This document shows positions 49,686 through 60,649 of a stretch of 64,000 nucleotides of DNA, piece by piece; position 1 is the first letter of the stretch, and each line of letters begins with the position of its first letter. Made by a program: the position numbers and the translations under genes. The notes under the pieces were generated by a model that saw only the letters and a program-made list of their open reading frames with translations, was not told the DNA's origin and made no database searches. Origin of the DNA: Membranipora membranacea (Eukaryota > Bryozoa > Gymnolaemata > Cheilostomatida > Membraniporidae); contig OU612071.1 in the NCBI GenBank assembly GCA_914767715.1, forward strand, positions 3,534,001 through 3,598,000, given 5' to 3'.

Positions 49686-50076
49686 ATGTCGAGCATCAAA
49701 TCACTGATCCTTATTCTAGCATTTATCTGCCTTGGTTTGTTCTGCAGCTCCACCACAGCGGCTTGTAAGTTATTATGCTCAGTACTTGTTCCCAATATCT
49801 CAAACACACTTTACATGTTTGCTGTTACTCTTGAGAATATATGTAGACAGATTGGAATATTGCCTCAAACGCCACTTTTCTTGACTAGTATTTCATTGTA
49901 TTGTAGCGTGCTCCTCATCCTCAGTCTGTCCAGGGTCTGATGGCTTCTGTCACGTCTCTTGTGGCGTGAAAGGTTACTGTACGGGATCCTGCTCTGGAAG
50001 TAAGTGCTGCTGTACTGGTACTGCACCCGATGACTGTGACCCTGGATGTGCGGGAGCTCAGTGTGTTAACCCCTAA
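49686..50076 (+). CDS. Secreted 12-cysteine peptide, copy E (CS-alpha-beta defensin-like)
   Basis: The coding sequence is 49686-49764 joined to 49907-50076, with intron 2 at 49765-49906 (142 bp). The leader is exon 1 (to 49351), intron 1 (49352-49645) and 5' UTR from 49646. AATAAA is at 50210-50215. The protein is the same as copy B, including the LILIL signal core. Exon 3 has two adjacent third-position changes relative to the other copies (GAC-GGT to GAT-GGC), both silent. Intron 2 has two substitutions. All signals are intact, so the copy should be functional. Confidence 0.88.
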
Positions 50077-52353
50077 AGGAGCCAAACATCACCCTGAAGA
50101 TCTAACAGAACATCATCCTGAAGTTTTCACAGATCCACAATAGCTGCTATATCATGCTAGTACCTATTTATATCATGAATATTTAAATATTACATAGCTG
50201 ATTTACTGCAATAAAAAATGATATATATCATATCATAATACATCTAATCTTAAATGCAACACAAAAAAATCATATCTCACATCTAAGCTGGAAAATTCAT
50301 CTTGTCATGGTTATAGTCTCAACTTCAAAAAACCTAACTGTAAGATGATAGAACAGAAAATCTCTCTCCTGAGTAGAATGGTACAACACAAATTATCATC
50401 TCCTTATTATATAAGAGCAGATAACTCTCTTACAAACAAGATGGAACTTCGATATCTTAATATTACGATATTTATCTGCATTGTTTTCCTGGTTGTCTTA
50501 TAGTCATGTGACCACAAGACAAGCACAACTCAGCTAACTTGATTCTGATATTAGGACTGTTGTACCATGATGCACCCGCTCATAGTTTTCAGCTGCTGTG
50601 TATACTAAATATAACAAAAAAGAAGCAATCTGTTGGCCTTAGGTATGGGAAGTTAAACTAGACAACCCTAAGACCCCTCTTTGAAATAAATCATTAAACT
50701 ATTGTAATTGTAATAGACCCAATTCTGGGAATAGAATGACTATCATGAATGCAAGTATATAAGCACCGCTGGCATCATAACAAACAATTTTCCTTCTAAA
50801 ACGCTTAATCATATTATTGTGTAAAAGTGGCCTTTTCAATTTTTCTATTGTCGGAAATCAATTCATCAAATTACCATCAGTTTTGACATTTATCTTAACA
50901 GTCTAACAAAGCTGTCTTCTAAATATCCGGAGGAAGACAACTGCTAGTCTAAGTTATCCGAAAATTCAAAAGCAAAGCAAAAGGAAAAACCAGACTTCTT
51001 GGTTTACACAAGTTGTTAATATTTCACTACTTATTGAGCCAAATGCTTCAATAAGAGAACGTTCTTCTTACTATTATTGAACACTTAGTTTAATAAATAG
51101 TTTCTCTTATCAACGTATATATTGCAACTCAGTAATAAAGTAAATGTAACATCTCATCCATCATTGAAAACAAATAACCAGATGGCCACTGTTTGCATCA
51201 CTCAGCAGATAGGAGCACACATTAACCATTGACCGAACATAGCTGATGCTACTGTCTCTTATCAGTGTAGTTAACAATACACTTCATCTCCTGGATATAA
51301 ATTAGATTGCTTGTATAACGAGCGACAGTGGATAGAAAGGGTAGGATGTGTCTCCATAACAGATTAGGGTTATATCATATTGTATTATGTCTAGAAAAGG
51401 TAACTGAACAAAAAGGGCCTGGTCCCTGAAATGTGCCTCAGTTACAAACCAATGATACCAAAAGGGCACCACTGCAGCATTCAGCTTTAATCTGCCCTCA
51501 GAACTGTGGGAACTTGGAAATGACAGCAGCATTGCATTGTGGGTTACCATTAAACAAGTGGTTCATTTTTACAACATGCCTGCACAGGTACAACCACATC
51601 TACACACTATGTCTGCTTGTATGTTGCCAATGTAATGCAATTTGGTAAGCACAACCACAAGATTGTTGTACTATCAAGAAAACCTTTAGGTAAGAGGATA
51701 TTGATAAGTAGTCTTTATTGAATGGATTCGGTAAATCGAATCATGAAGCTTACAATATTTTATGAGTGGTATTGAGCCAAAGAATTTCTTTGATTTTGAA
51801 GGTTGGTAATAAAATAAGAAGATGTGTGAGCATTGTTACTGAGTAAGATAGTACACATTATTAGGCAATACAGTGAAGAAGCAGGCAGGTCTACTGAGCC
51901 CACGTTGGGAGCACAACCCCCTTCTTCTCAAAGAACTGAGCCTAATCAATTAATTGTGTAAAAATTATCATTAAGTGTCTGAATTTTTTGACATGGCTTT
52001 CAGGGTGGTTAATTATGGGCTTGCTCAAACTCAACTTGATTAAATATTAAACTGCCTCAGTTATTTAGCCTTGAGCTTGTTATTCGCAACAGTCTGTTTT
52101 CTCGTCATATTTCTTGTTGTGAAGACATGAAGAAGTCAGCATCAGTTCAGCATAAGCTTACCTTTATCTTAGTCGGATAGACTAGCCGACATGATGGGAA
52201 AACAGAATAGCATCAAATGACTGCTGAGTTTGGTTACACATAAACTCAAATTAGCCAGAACATAGAATAATGGACTCCAATTAGCGTTCTGTTACATGAA
52301 ACATATGAAAGAAAATAAAGTGAATTTGAGAAGACGAAATTAAAATAACTCAC

Positions 52354-52544
52354 GGCAGAATTCTACTGATGACACAATATTCAGAATTGGGTATCTGCTC
52401 TCTTCAAGGAGGCTGTCTGTTAGTCTCTGATTCAAGTCTTTTGGTATTTCTGTAACGGTGCCGTCAAATGAGACATCAGTAGACCAGGTTACCGCCAGAG
52501 TATCACTGTAACAGCTCAGCTTAGCCTGAGAGCCAACCTTAGGG
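52354..52544 (-). CDS. Ig-like domain exon
   Basis: On the minus strand a 191-bp open segment is bounded by an acceptor (TGTAGATTGCAG, ending at 52545) and a donor (GTGAGT, starting at 52353). It reads VGSQAKLSCYSDTLAVTWS...YPILNIVSSVEFC. The pattern of cysteine, then tryptophan about ten residues on, then a hydrophobic LNI strand and a terminal cysteine, fits an immunoglobulin fold. The exon begins with one base of a split codon and ends with one extra base. It lies at the junction of unit 4 and the partial unit 5, and its intron is duplicated at 13239-13456. Which gene it belongs to is unclear: the next minus-strand coding segment upstream ends in a stop at 52942. Confidence 0.6.
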
Positions 52545-52915
52545 CTGCAATCTACAAATCAAAGGCCAGACTATATGGTTGATATGATATTGAATAAATA
52601 CAGCATTTTGATATTTTTTGCAAACCCCATTATTTTTCTCTACTAAAGCCTAGTTAGAGTATCCATAATGGCTTTGCGTTCACTAGTGCTGACACCGTAT
52701 ATTGTGCCAAAGGTTTATCTATGTAGTGGTTTACATGCAGCATAACTATGTAAACAGCATAAATATACCATCTGTTGTAATATTAGGGAACGATCAGTCA
52801 CTAATTATACTTTGCGAAGCTAAATCCTACATCAAATAAAAGTTTGCACGTTGTAACAGACATAACTAGGTTTGGTCTTAAGGTTATTATACCAGCGTTG
52901 ACTGATTTCGACATT
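52545..52915 (+). repeat. Host intron and partial unit 5
   Basis: Bases 52545-52759 repeat the linker at 13245-13456. From AAATATACC at 52760 to about 52915 the sequence follows the start of the amplicon unit, and then similarity ends. This is the right boundary of the amplified region, only about 27 bases before the stop of the next coding segment. Confidence 0.85.
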
Positions 52916-52941
52916 TATCTATCAGTAATAAGAATCATTCT

Positions 52942-53390
52942 TCAGACTTCAAAGGTTGATATGCAAATACTCTGATTGAAAATGGGTTTGAATGTGGATT
53001 TTGATTCTAAATAATATGCAACAATCAAATTAATTTGAGTTTGAGCCTCAACTACATTAATTAACACTAAAGTATTAACAGTACAATTGTTTGTGTGAAT
53101 CATATGACTCCCAACTGATAGTTCTATTTGAACATCAGGGCTTATTTTCACTAACGCTCTTCCCTCATAGGATGTTAGATAGACTGTGATGTTTCTATCC
53201 TTACAAGGTATATTGGTAGTTGTGGGTATCGTTGGAGTTTTGGTGGTTGTGTAGGGTGTCTCTGTTGGCGATTTGGTTGTTTGCGGTGTGGTAGTTGAAA
53301 AGGTATGCTAGTTGAGAGTGTGGTGGTTGTCGGTGTGGTTGTTGCAGCAGCAGTGGTTGTCAAGGTAGAAGTTGTTATTGTGGTCGTCAT
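52942..53390 (-). pseudogene. Thr-rich stalk and C-terminal domain of an unknown surface/secreted protein
   Basis: The minus strand from 53390 encodes a run of Thr with Pro and Ser (mucin-like, likely O-glycosylated if expressed). It is followed by about 90 residues that begin IPCKDRNITVYLTSYEG and end in TGA at 52942-52944. The two parts are in different frames: a one-base shift lies near 53297-53305 inside the Thr-rich region, after which the shifted frame again reads TTTPQTTKSPTETPYTTT. The lesion could be a real pseudogene mutation or a sequence error in a repetitive stretch. I do not recognise the C-terminal domain. It may be the 3' end of the same minus-strand gene as the NHL exon to its right. 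Confidence 0.5.
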
Positions 53391-53784
53391 TTTTACATCG
53401 ACACAATAAATTTCAATATAGTTTAATGATTTTAAATTGAATTTATAGGTTAACCATGCAATGCATTCTCATTTTGCTAGTGGATAACTAGGTTATTAGC
53501 CTCATTCGCTCACAATTTTCAAAAGCAATAGTTCAGAAAGAGAGCAATTATTTATAAGGTAAACATTTTGCGTTTCCATAAGGTGTGCGGATATTTCACT
53601 TAGTGTTATATTTGTATTTACCTGTGCCTACCAAATCAACATTGTGTACCAAGTCATACAATCACACATTCATAATGTACATAATATACACAGTCAACTC
53701 ACAAGTAATCTGCAGGATTCTTCCCCATTGTTTGACATAAAGAGAGTGATTAGTGATAAGAAGAGAAGAGAAGAGAAGAGGGAT
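53391..53784. other. Probable intron or spacer with an (AAGAG)n microsatellite
   Basis: No coding signal in this stretch. A pentanucleotide AAGAG repeat lies at about 53759-53781 and brings an artificial SLLFSS reading to the end of the adjacent NHL frame. Confidence 0.4.
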
Positions 53785-54565
53785 TGTTCAAACATCCGGA
53801 GCACAGATCCAGTGTGGATACTTTGTCTGTATTCATGTCTTTTAGTCGGATTTTGTGATTGGAAATGTGAGCTACAAGTAGTGCCTGATTACCTAGGGTC
53901 GCAATGTCTGCTGGGATGCTGAACAGGGAGTTTAGGAGAAAGCTGTCTCTGTACCCTTTGTTCCCACGTGTCCCTGATATAAGCGTGATTGTCTTCTCTC
54001 TGTATATAATATGGTAGACAGCGTAATTTCCTGCATTGACATACAGGTCACTGTTGACATCCTGTGTTAGCTGTCCGACACTCCAAAGCATGTGAGACTT
54101 AATAAAGGTACCAACGGTTCCACTGTTTATTCCTATTGTTCTAACAGCTTGTTATCGCTGTCAGCGACGAGATGCTGTTCAACATCATTTTTGTCTCTTA
54201 TTACAGACCCGGGAAAGTAAAACTGACCGGGGTGACCATCTTTGTATCCCCCTGACTGACGCTCTCCGCTTAAGACAGATGTAATCCCTGTGAGGCGGTC
54301 AATCACCCTCAGACAGTTATGATAACAGGTAACTACAACCATGCGCATATATGTGATCTGTGTGAATCCATTGATAGAGTTGAACCGAGCCTCAGATCCC
54401 CTTCCCTCTCTGCATCCTCTCTCATAAGGTTTACCAGCTATGATTGTAGATGATATACCATCACCAGTCTTCAGAGAGTGTAGGTCAGTGCATATCAGAT
54501 TGACTGGTCAGAATATATCCATGTGAGAGGTGGTGGTGAGGTTTACAGCTGTAGATCTCTCTAAT
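53785..54565 (-). pseudogene. NHL-repeat beta-propeller exon with stop and frameshift
   Basis: A minus-strand exon starts after a TTGATTTCACAG acceptor (54566). It reads through three or four NHL-type blades, with motifs STIIAGKPYE, GGYKDGHPGQFYFPGSV, HLVADSDNKLLRTI and GYRDSFLLNSLFSIPADI. NHL propellers are protein- or ligand-binding domains; here the context suggests a secreted or surface protein. Two lesions are visible. An in-frame TGA lies at 54508-54510, and a one-base shift near 54137-54150 falls within the conserved ADSDNKLLRTIG strand, splitting it into two open frames (54348-54133 and 54091-53750). The reading is otherwise clean across about 250 codons, so inactivation looks recent, or the differences are sequence errors. 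Confidence 0.65.
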
Positions 54566-56867
54566 CTGTGAAATCAATATCATATAGTAAGTGATATGTA
54601 TTTATGAACTGGCAAGTCAAATTACGAGGATTATGCTGAATGAAAACAAATGAAGAAATGCAATTCTTTGCTCACCATTCAATTTAGTATATATATATTA
54701 AAGATATTTCACAATGAAACTTTGAAACAAATCAATTTGTCTTTTTTTGGGTTGTCTTATTGCCATACATAACCAGGAGGGAATAAACCAAATTTTTATT
54801 TTGCAACCTAGTTTTAACATCTCGACTCCTAGAGATATCATGAAACAGGCTTTTGCATCAACTAACAATATTTCTAGTCAATGAATAAGAAAAAATAGCA
54901 GTTTAAACCAACAGCAATCAACTAAGTATCAGAGATCACAAGGAGAATCATTTTTTAACCAATACCACCAGTGACTAGTTCACACGGCATGTCTTCCCTA
55001 AATCTCATATTTCTACAAGAAGCTATTCTGGTGTCGAACATTCAAGGTTTTCAACCTCTCATATATATCACAGTAGACTGAATACGTACATAATCCTGAA
55101 ACTAGGCCAAAGTGACTCACCAATCAATTAGAAACTATGTATCCTGAACTCCTGATCACCGCTCAGTACTGAATCATGTCAACTTGAATGGCCCTTATCA
55201 GTGAACATATTACAGGTGACACCAATATTGAAACTCTACGCTAATGGAATAAAAATAATAAGTTTATGGGTTCCAATCGCCTGCGTAAACAACATCGATT
55301 CAGATCCTTGTGATGGAATGATTAGGCTTATTATGAGGATTATAGTTATGCCTCTTTTCCCATCCCATCCACGTTGACCCTGCTACTATAATGAATTTAT
55401 TTTCCATGACAACCTTACCACAGGCTATCATTGATCATTAAAAGTTTGACTTATTGATCCGAAACTTTGACAGTCAGCTTACTCTTGTAATGCATGAAAT
55501 TCTTCAATCTTCGGACCTAATAAAATGAAAAAGTCAATTCAGAAATTATTCACCAAGGGACACAAACTATTTAATTGTGCAACCATCTCAATGAGCTACA
55601 CTTTTACAATATTTTGTAAAAATTGACAATTGAAAAAGTTTAGACCTGTTATATGTTATATGAAACCGTTCTGTGGTCACATCACATGGTATATTGCTGC
55701 TGTTCCTCAGACTACCCTCTGGAATTTATTGTTCTATTTTTGGGCTGACTTTGTTGTTGTTACTCCACGATTCATTACATCCGTGTCACCCTGTAGATTA
55801 CTTGGTACTTGGTTCTATCACGTATTGGAAAACTAAATTACTGAGTCGCTGGAATTCCTATTTTGTGACAGGATTAGCAAGCTCCTGTTGTCTTTGTAAC
55901 ATATTTGATGGATCACTTCTGCGTCTCTCTGCTCGTTGTTTGTGCTTGTGATTACTAAATACCATGGAGGTTATTGGGTGCATTTGTTTTCATATCTATC
56001 TGTACCCTCTGACTTCCGCGGCTGACTGAATATAACTACATATCTCAAGTGCCCATTTTTGGTACTGACAAAGTCTGCACAGTGATTCTGAAGTTAATTG
56101 AGGCTATAGCCCTCCTGTAGCAGGATGTAAATGATAAATGTCAATACAGATTAAATGGTAGTCTACAATAAATGAAGTTTCAAATTAAGTGAGAATATTT
56201 AGACAAAATGGCGGGAAAATATTTATCTAAGTGTGCACAGTGATACATACATGACAAGTTGGCAGACCCAGAAATCAGGAGATTTTCCGCGGACAACCTC
56301 CTGATCTGGAGTACCACTCTGCGTCCCGCAGTACGAGTGCAATTTGGTCCGCGCTTGTCATATTTCTAAGCTAAAACTTGAGTGTTCATATTATGAATCG
56401 CGTCATTCTACCTGATTTTACAAATTAGATAGTTGTAATTTATCCGAACTATAAAAGAATAGTGTGGCGAAAAAGGAAATACATAGGTATATGTACTGTT
56501 TCCCATGCGAAAATAAGCTTCAAACATTTTCTTACTGAAAGAGCTGAAAAAAGGGAGGAAAAAGGGAGATAGGGAGGTGGTGGAAAATACCCCTAAAACT
56601 GGGAGGCTCCCTACCAAAAAGGGAGACTTGTCAGGTATGCAGTGATACTGAAATTCAGCGAACCTAAAGCCCCCCTATAATAATAGGAGTTAAGAGTAAG
56701 TGAGGATGTAAATGATCAAGTCAATTCAGTATCAATGATATTCTACAATTTATTTGACAAAGATTGAAGTCTAAATTAAATGTAAACACAGCAATGGGGA
56801 GAGCGATTGAGAAACATGTCCGTTCAGTCTGAGAGCTAACTACTATCTTGCCTATAGTTTGTTTTAG
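54566..56867. other. Intergenic or intronic DNA; short diverged duplication
   Basis: No convincing gene. A block at about 56105-56190 (GGATGTAAATGAT...TCTACAAT...) recurs in diverged form at about 56700-56785. Between the copies, 56270-56305 has the inverted pair ATCAGGAG / CTCCTGAT, and a GGGAGG-rich stretch follows to 56620, which may be a small non-autonomous element. Open frames at 55630-55951 lack domains or splice support. Confidence 0.4.
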
Positions 56868-56870
56868 AAA

Positions 56871-57008
56871 ATGAAGCTTCTATACCGTCTAACTGCACTA
56901 ATGATGCTAGCAGGACTGAGCAATGCAGATTGCAGAGGGTGCAAACGGTATGAGGATTTCAGAAATATCGACAGAGTAGATCAATGTTGGCCAGATACTG
57001 GCCTATAA
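56871..57008 (+). CDS. Candidate small secreted peptide (45 residues)
   Basis: The ATG at 56871 follows a pyrimidine-rich TTTGTTTTAG that could be a splice acceptor (exon from 56868). The frame begins MKLLYRLTALMMLAGLSNA, a textbook signal peptide with a likely cut after SNA. A 26-residue remainder follows, beginning DCRGCKRYEDF and holding three cysteines, then TAA at 57006-57008. A possible donor (CG before GTATGA, 56948) means this could instead be only the first coding exon of a longer secreted protein. No relationship to the 12-cysteine peptide is visible apart from the exon style of a leader exon and then a signal exon. I do not recognise the family. Confidence 0.4.
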   Translation: MKLLYRLTALMMLAGLSNADCRGCKRYEDFRNIDRVDQCWPDTGL

Positions 57009-59049
57009 CCGGCACAAAAAGAAATTAGCGATGAATGTATCAAGAAATTTTAATATTACCACAATCATTTGTTTCTGATACTCTCATTCAGAATCGTAAT
57101 AAATGCTGTTTGCAGCTTATGTTGTGAATTTCCCCAAAATTTAGTTGAATTTATTCTCTTTGCAGAATACTATACATCAGTATAGGCCACTTGCAACAAT
57201 AAAAAAGTCCGCTGGGTTTCCTGAGTTGGTGCTAATCTAATCTGCCATTTAGGACTCGTTACTGTGCATTTGGTTTAATGTGCTTTCAATCTATGTTTAA
57301 AATATTAATAATAATTATTATGATTTCCCTAAGCTACGAGCTCAACTTACTATATAGCTTCACACTTTGAATAATGTTACTAGTATTCTAAACTGGGGGT
57401 CTATTTGTGACCCTCAAAGAGGGTATCACCCTTTAGGGAGCAATAAAAAAATGGTTTACTTTGTTAAATAACTTTTGTATGGCTCGTGCCAGCAATCAGA
57501 TCCAAAGTTTCACTGGATATGATAGGAAAACCATATTTATCCCTATTTTGTTTGGTGCTGAGGAGTTATGCTCTACGTTTCCATGGGAACACAATCAATA
57601 ATGAATTGATCCACACAATGACTTTGACATGGACACATTAAATCTTTAAAAGTGCACTATTCATTATCCAATCAGTGACCTCAATTCCAATACAGCGCCG
57701 GCCCGTATTATAATGATACTTAGCATGTGACTTGCTATGTGATTATACTAGGCCAAGACGTATTAGTAGGTTATCATAACTAGTACTAGGAATTTAGAGC
57801 CCAAGAAATTAGTGACGAAACTGTTCCATTACTAACTGCAGTGCCATTGCTCATGCTTATCACTGCCATTGAGTTTCTGTACTGAAGACAGATAAGCAAA
57901 GGAATGGTAGGCCCAGGGATTCTACATAACTTCACTAACTAACTTGTGGACAGTAAATAACAAAAGAAGTAAAATCACTCATAGAAAATACACTACACTG
58001 CAGTGCTCCCAAGGAGGAACCTGTCCTGTGACTACATAATTAGTGATTTAACCTGTTCACTGGAAGAGTAGTTAAGGATTACCAGCTTCGAAAAGATGAT
58101 GGTCACTGGTGAGTCCTACTCCTTAGATCATGAGTCTTTTATTTAATTTAGGATAACGATATGAAGTTTGTTTTATGTCATTCATGATGATAGATGTGTT
58201 CAAGAAGAATTGAATGTGATTAATTACACAACAAGCAGCGATTGTGCATGATAACAGGACAGCGCAGCACACAGTGATTTCGTCAGTTTCAGCAATGAAC
58301 TAAACAGTTCATTTGTTTCAGTTATGCTTCTTGAGTCATTGCCACGTTTTGCCAGTACAATAATAGGGGAAATATCATATAGATAGGCAGATTGATGTGT
58401 CAATGTTTATTGGTACAAGTTAATAAATAGTAAAGAACCTGTGATACCTAACCGAGTAGGCTACTAAAATATTGTTTAGATGTAAATGTCAGATGGTTGT
58501 AGGGCTAGGCCTAGTTAGTATAAGAATGTTATGAATGCTATATATGAATTTTATGTTCCACAGGTTTCCATGACAAAGAATCTGCTAGTGATTGAGGAAG
58601 CAATTGTAAGGCCTAGCATCTATTAGTAATAGATAGACCCAAGAAAAGAGCAATTTTACCCTGGTTAAAAACGTATTCATCTACCACACCATGTGAGTAT
58701 ATTTGACAAAAAACTGTTTTACCTTTTGCACAACATTTGGGCATAACTGCTGGGAATGAGACCATTGTTTGAATAATAACAATACAATCTCAGACAATAG
58801 GTTATGATCATTGTATGCAAAATAAAAGGAACACCCCAAAAGACAAGCTGTCAAAGCAAAAAAATAACACTGCATCAAGCTTTTTGTAAATTTTAAAAGC
58901 TTCAGGAAATGGCTGACAGCATTCAGTTGTTGTGTTATTTTTTTTGTCTTTGTCTTTGAAAGTCATCCTTCTCCATACGTTCCACCTTAGCCAACAAAAG
59001 TTGAATTCCATGGAATGGAATTTTGTGAAATTTCCTGGTGTAGAGTGAT
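57009..59049. other. Intergenic DNA
   Basis: No gene that I can support. The minus-strand frames near 58681-58878 and the non-exonic part of 58808-59104 overlap AT-rich sequence without splice or domain support. The stretch at 58815-58925 (CAAAATAAAAGGAACACCCC and following) resembles the end of a DNA transposon, but no matching partner end was found. Confidence 0.4.
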
Positions 59050-60649
59050 TTATTTTTTCTTTAGGAGGTTGTTTGATGGCTGGTCTTTGTATTGTGATCT
59101 GCACGCAAGATATATGTTGAGATGCTCCACTTTGTGGCCTACTGTGGCCCAGGCTTCAGCAAGGGCTTCATTATCTGTAATAGAGAAGACAATTACAGCG
59201 AACATCTTATGACAGGTAACTTACTGTGAAAATGTGATGATTTGTGAGAACATTGTGTCTGCTAAGGGCACAATTGAGTCCTGATAATTAAGTTTTATAG
59301 GGTGTGACATTATCATTTCAATGATGTACAACATCCATCTTGGAAGATAGACACAAATTTTATCACTGACAGGACTCACTGATAATTATAGAAAGTTGCA
59401 TTGCTTATTATTGATAGGCAGTAATATTAGCTAGGTTGACCTGCATTTGAGAAGCACATGCTTTAGAGCTGTAGCTGCAGGACAGGAAAATGCTCAGCCT
59501 TGATGTGATTTGATTGTTGATAATTTTACCTTCCCCCTTGGGTTACACCAACCCTCATAGAAGTGATGTATCCATCAAAATGATTATCCAAATTGTTTTG
59601 AAAGAACTTTGTCCCGAGTTGCTTCATCAAATTTCATAAACATGTAGTTTTAACATTTGGTTGTACTTACATGTGTTGTACCGATCTTTTCCATGGGTAG
59701 GTATAAACTGTGGTTTTATGCTTGCTCCAGCAGTTGTAACTGTTGCACAATCTACAAAAGTGCTGGTCATGTCAATGATAGTCACCAATGCAATCATTAC
59801 ATAGTACTTGCAGTAAATTAGAATAAGTTTCGGTATAACAACCTCTTATTCCGTCATTTCCAGAGACAAAAACGGATCATTGACTTTCTAGACTAGAATT
59901 AACTCAATCTGTAAAGGTTTGTAACAGTATACATTAGGCCAGTCAAAAAACCTTGTTATTTCCTTCCTCACTGTCTATTTGGCTGTTTGGATTGGGGTTT
60001 AGTTTCAAAGTTTGTTGGCTTGACTGTTTCTGAGTTAGAATGCTTACCTGTGGTAACACTTGTGGACAGTTGAGGTTCCACTGCGGTCGATACCATCCTC
60101 TGTGTAGAAGAAGACTTTTTTACTGCTCCTGAAAAAAATAATTTGTGATGAGATCACATCATCACATTATTTCTCAAACCACCACTAATATAGTCATCAT
60201 TGCAGGCTAAATAAGAGTATATAAATAACCTATTACATTGTAGTGATGAGTGTAATGAGGTCATTATGTTTCTGGCTATGACTTTGCACTGCATTAAAGG
60301 GGTGAGGGCAGAGAGCAGTAGGGGCCTCATCAAAAAGTATGAAAAGGTGAAAACAACTCGTAGTCTTTGACCTGTTTTCAATAAGTATAACAATCTTATC
60401 ATGGACGCAATTGCTAATGATTAATTCTATGATTTTCTAAAATCAATTCTCTATTATTACCAGGTTTGGGGGTGACTTCAACCACTGACTCTGACTCGGT
60501 GATGCTAGTATTCTTGTATGGTGATGGCGACAAGGTGCACTCAGATGATTCTTCTGCAGACAAAGCTTCAGCTTCAACTTCAGGTGCCTGGACAGTTTCA
60601 TCTAGAACTTCAGGAGTCAACACTGTTGCAGCTACAGCTTCAGCTACAC
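59050..60649 (-). CDS. Multi-exon gene end: Ser/Thr/Glu-rich protein from phase-1 exons
   Basis: Four minus-strand exons fit together. They are 60649-60461 (189 bp), 60128-60048 (81 bp), 59751-59671 (81 bp) and 59174-59050 (terminal, 125 bp including TAA). Each internal exon is open in the required frame, starts with two bases after a good acceptor and ends with one base before a GT donor, so all introns are phase 1. The joined product runs from an acidic, proline- and serine-rich region (EVEAEALSAEESSECTLSPS) through a Ser/Thr segment (SSSTQRMVSTAVEPQLSTS). It ends in a tail with ALAEAWATVGHKVEHLNIY and a lysine-rich C-terminus. Upstream exons are not identified; an 18-bp exon at about 60806-60823 would also fit the phase. 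The function is unknown. Symmetrical phase-1 exons are typical of extracellular modular or mucin-like proteins. Confidence 0.55.

Larger units (their letters stand above)
41939..52336 (+). repeat. Amplicon unit 4 (10.4 kb)
   Basis: Like unit 1, it keeps the block of about 720 bp at the axis (46381-47093). Like units 2 and 3, it keeps the 481-bp segment. Its 3' flank runs to about 52336, where it meets the Ig-like exon instead of another unit start. It carries gene copy E, whose signal sequence matches copy B. No other gene is supported. Confidence 0.92.

Noticed and set aside
58681-58878. 65-codon minus-strand frame with a hydrophobic N-terminus
   Set aside because: The hydrophobic start is encoded by low-complexity AT-rich DNA. 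There is no splice support, and the remainder has no recognisable pattern.
58808-59104. Minus-strand frame of 98 codons near a transposon-like end
   Set aside because: It overlaps the terminal exon in another frame, lacks a known transposase motif, and no opposite terminal repeat was found.
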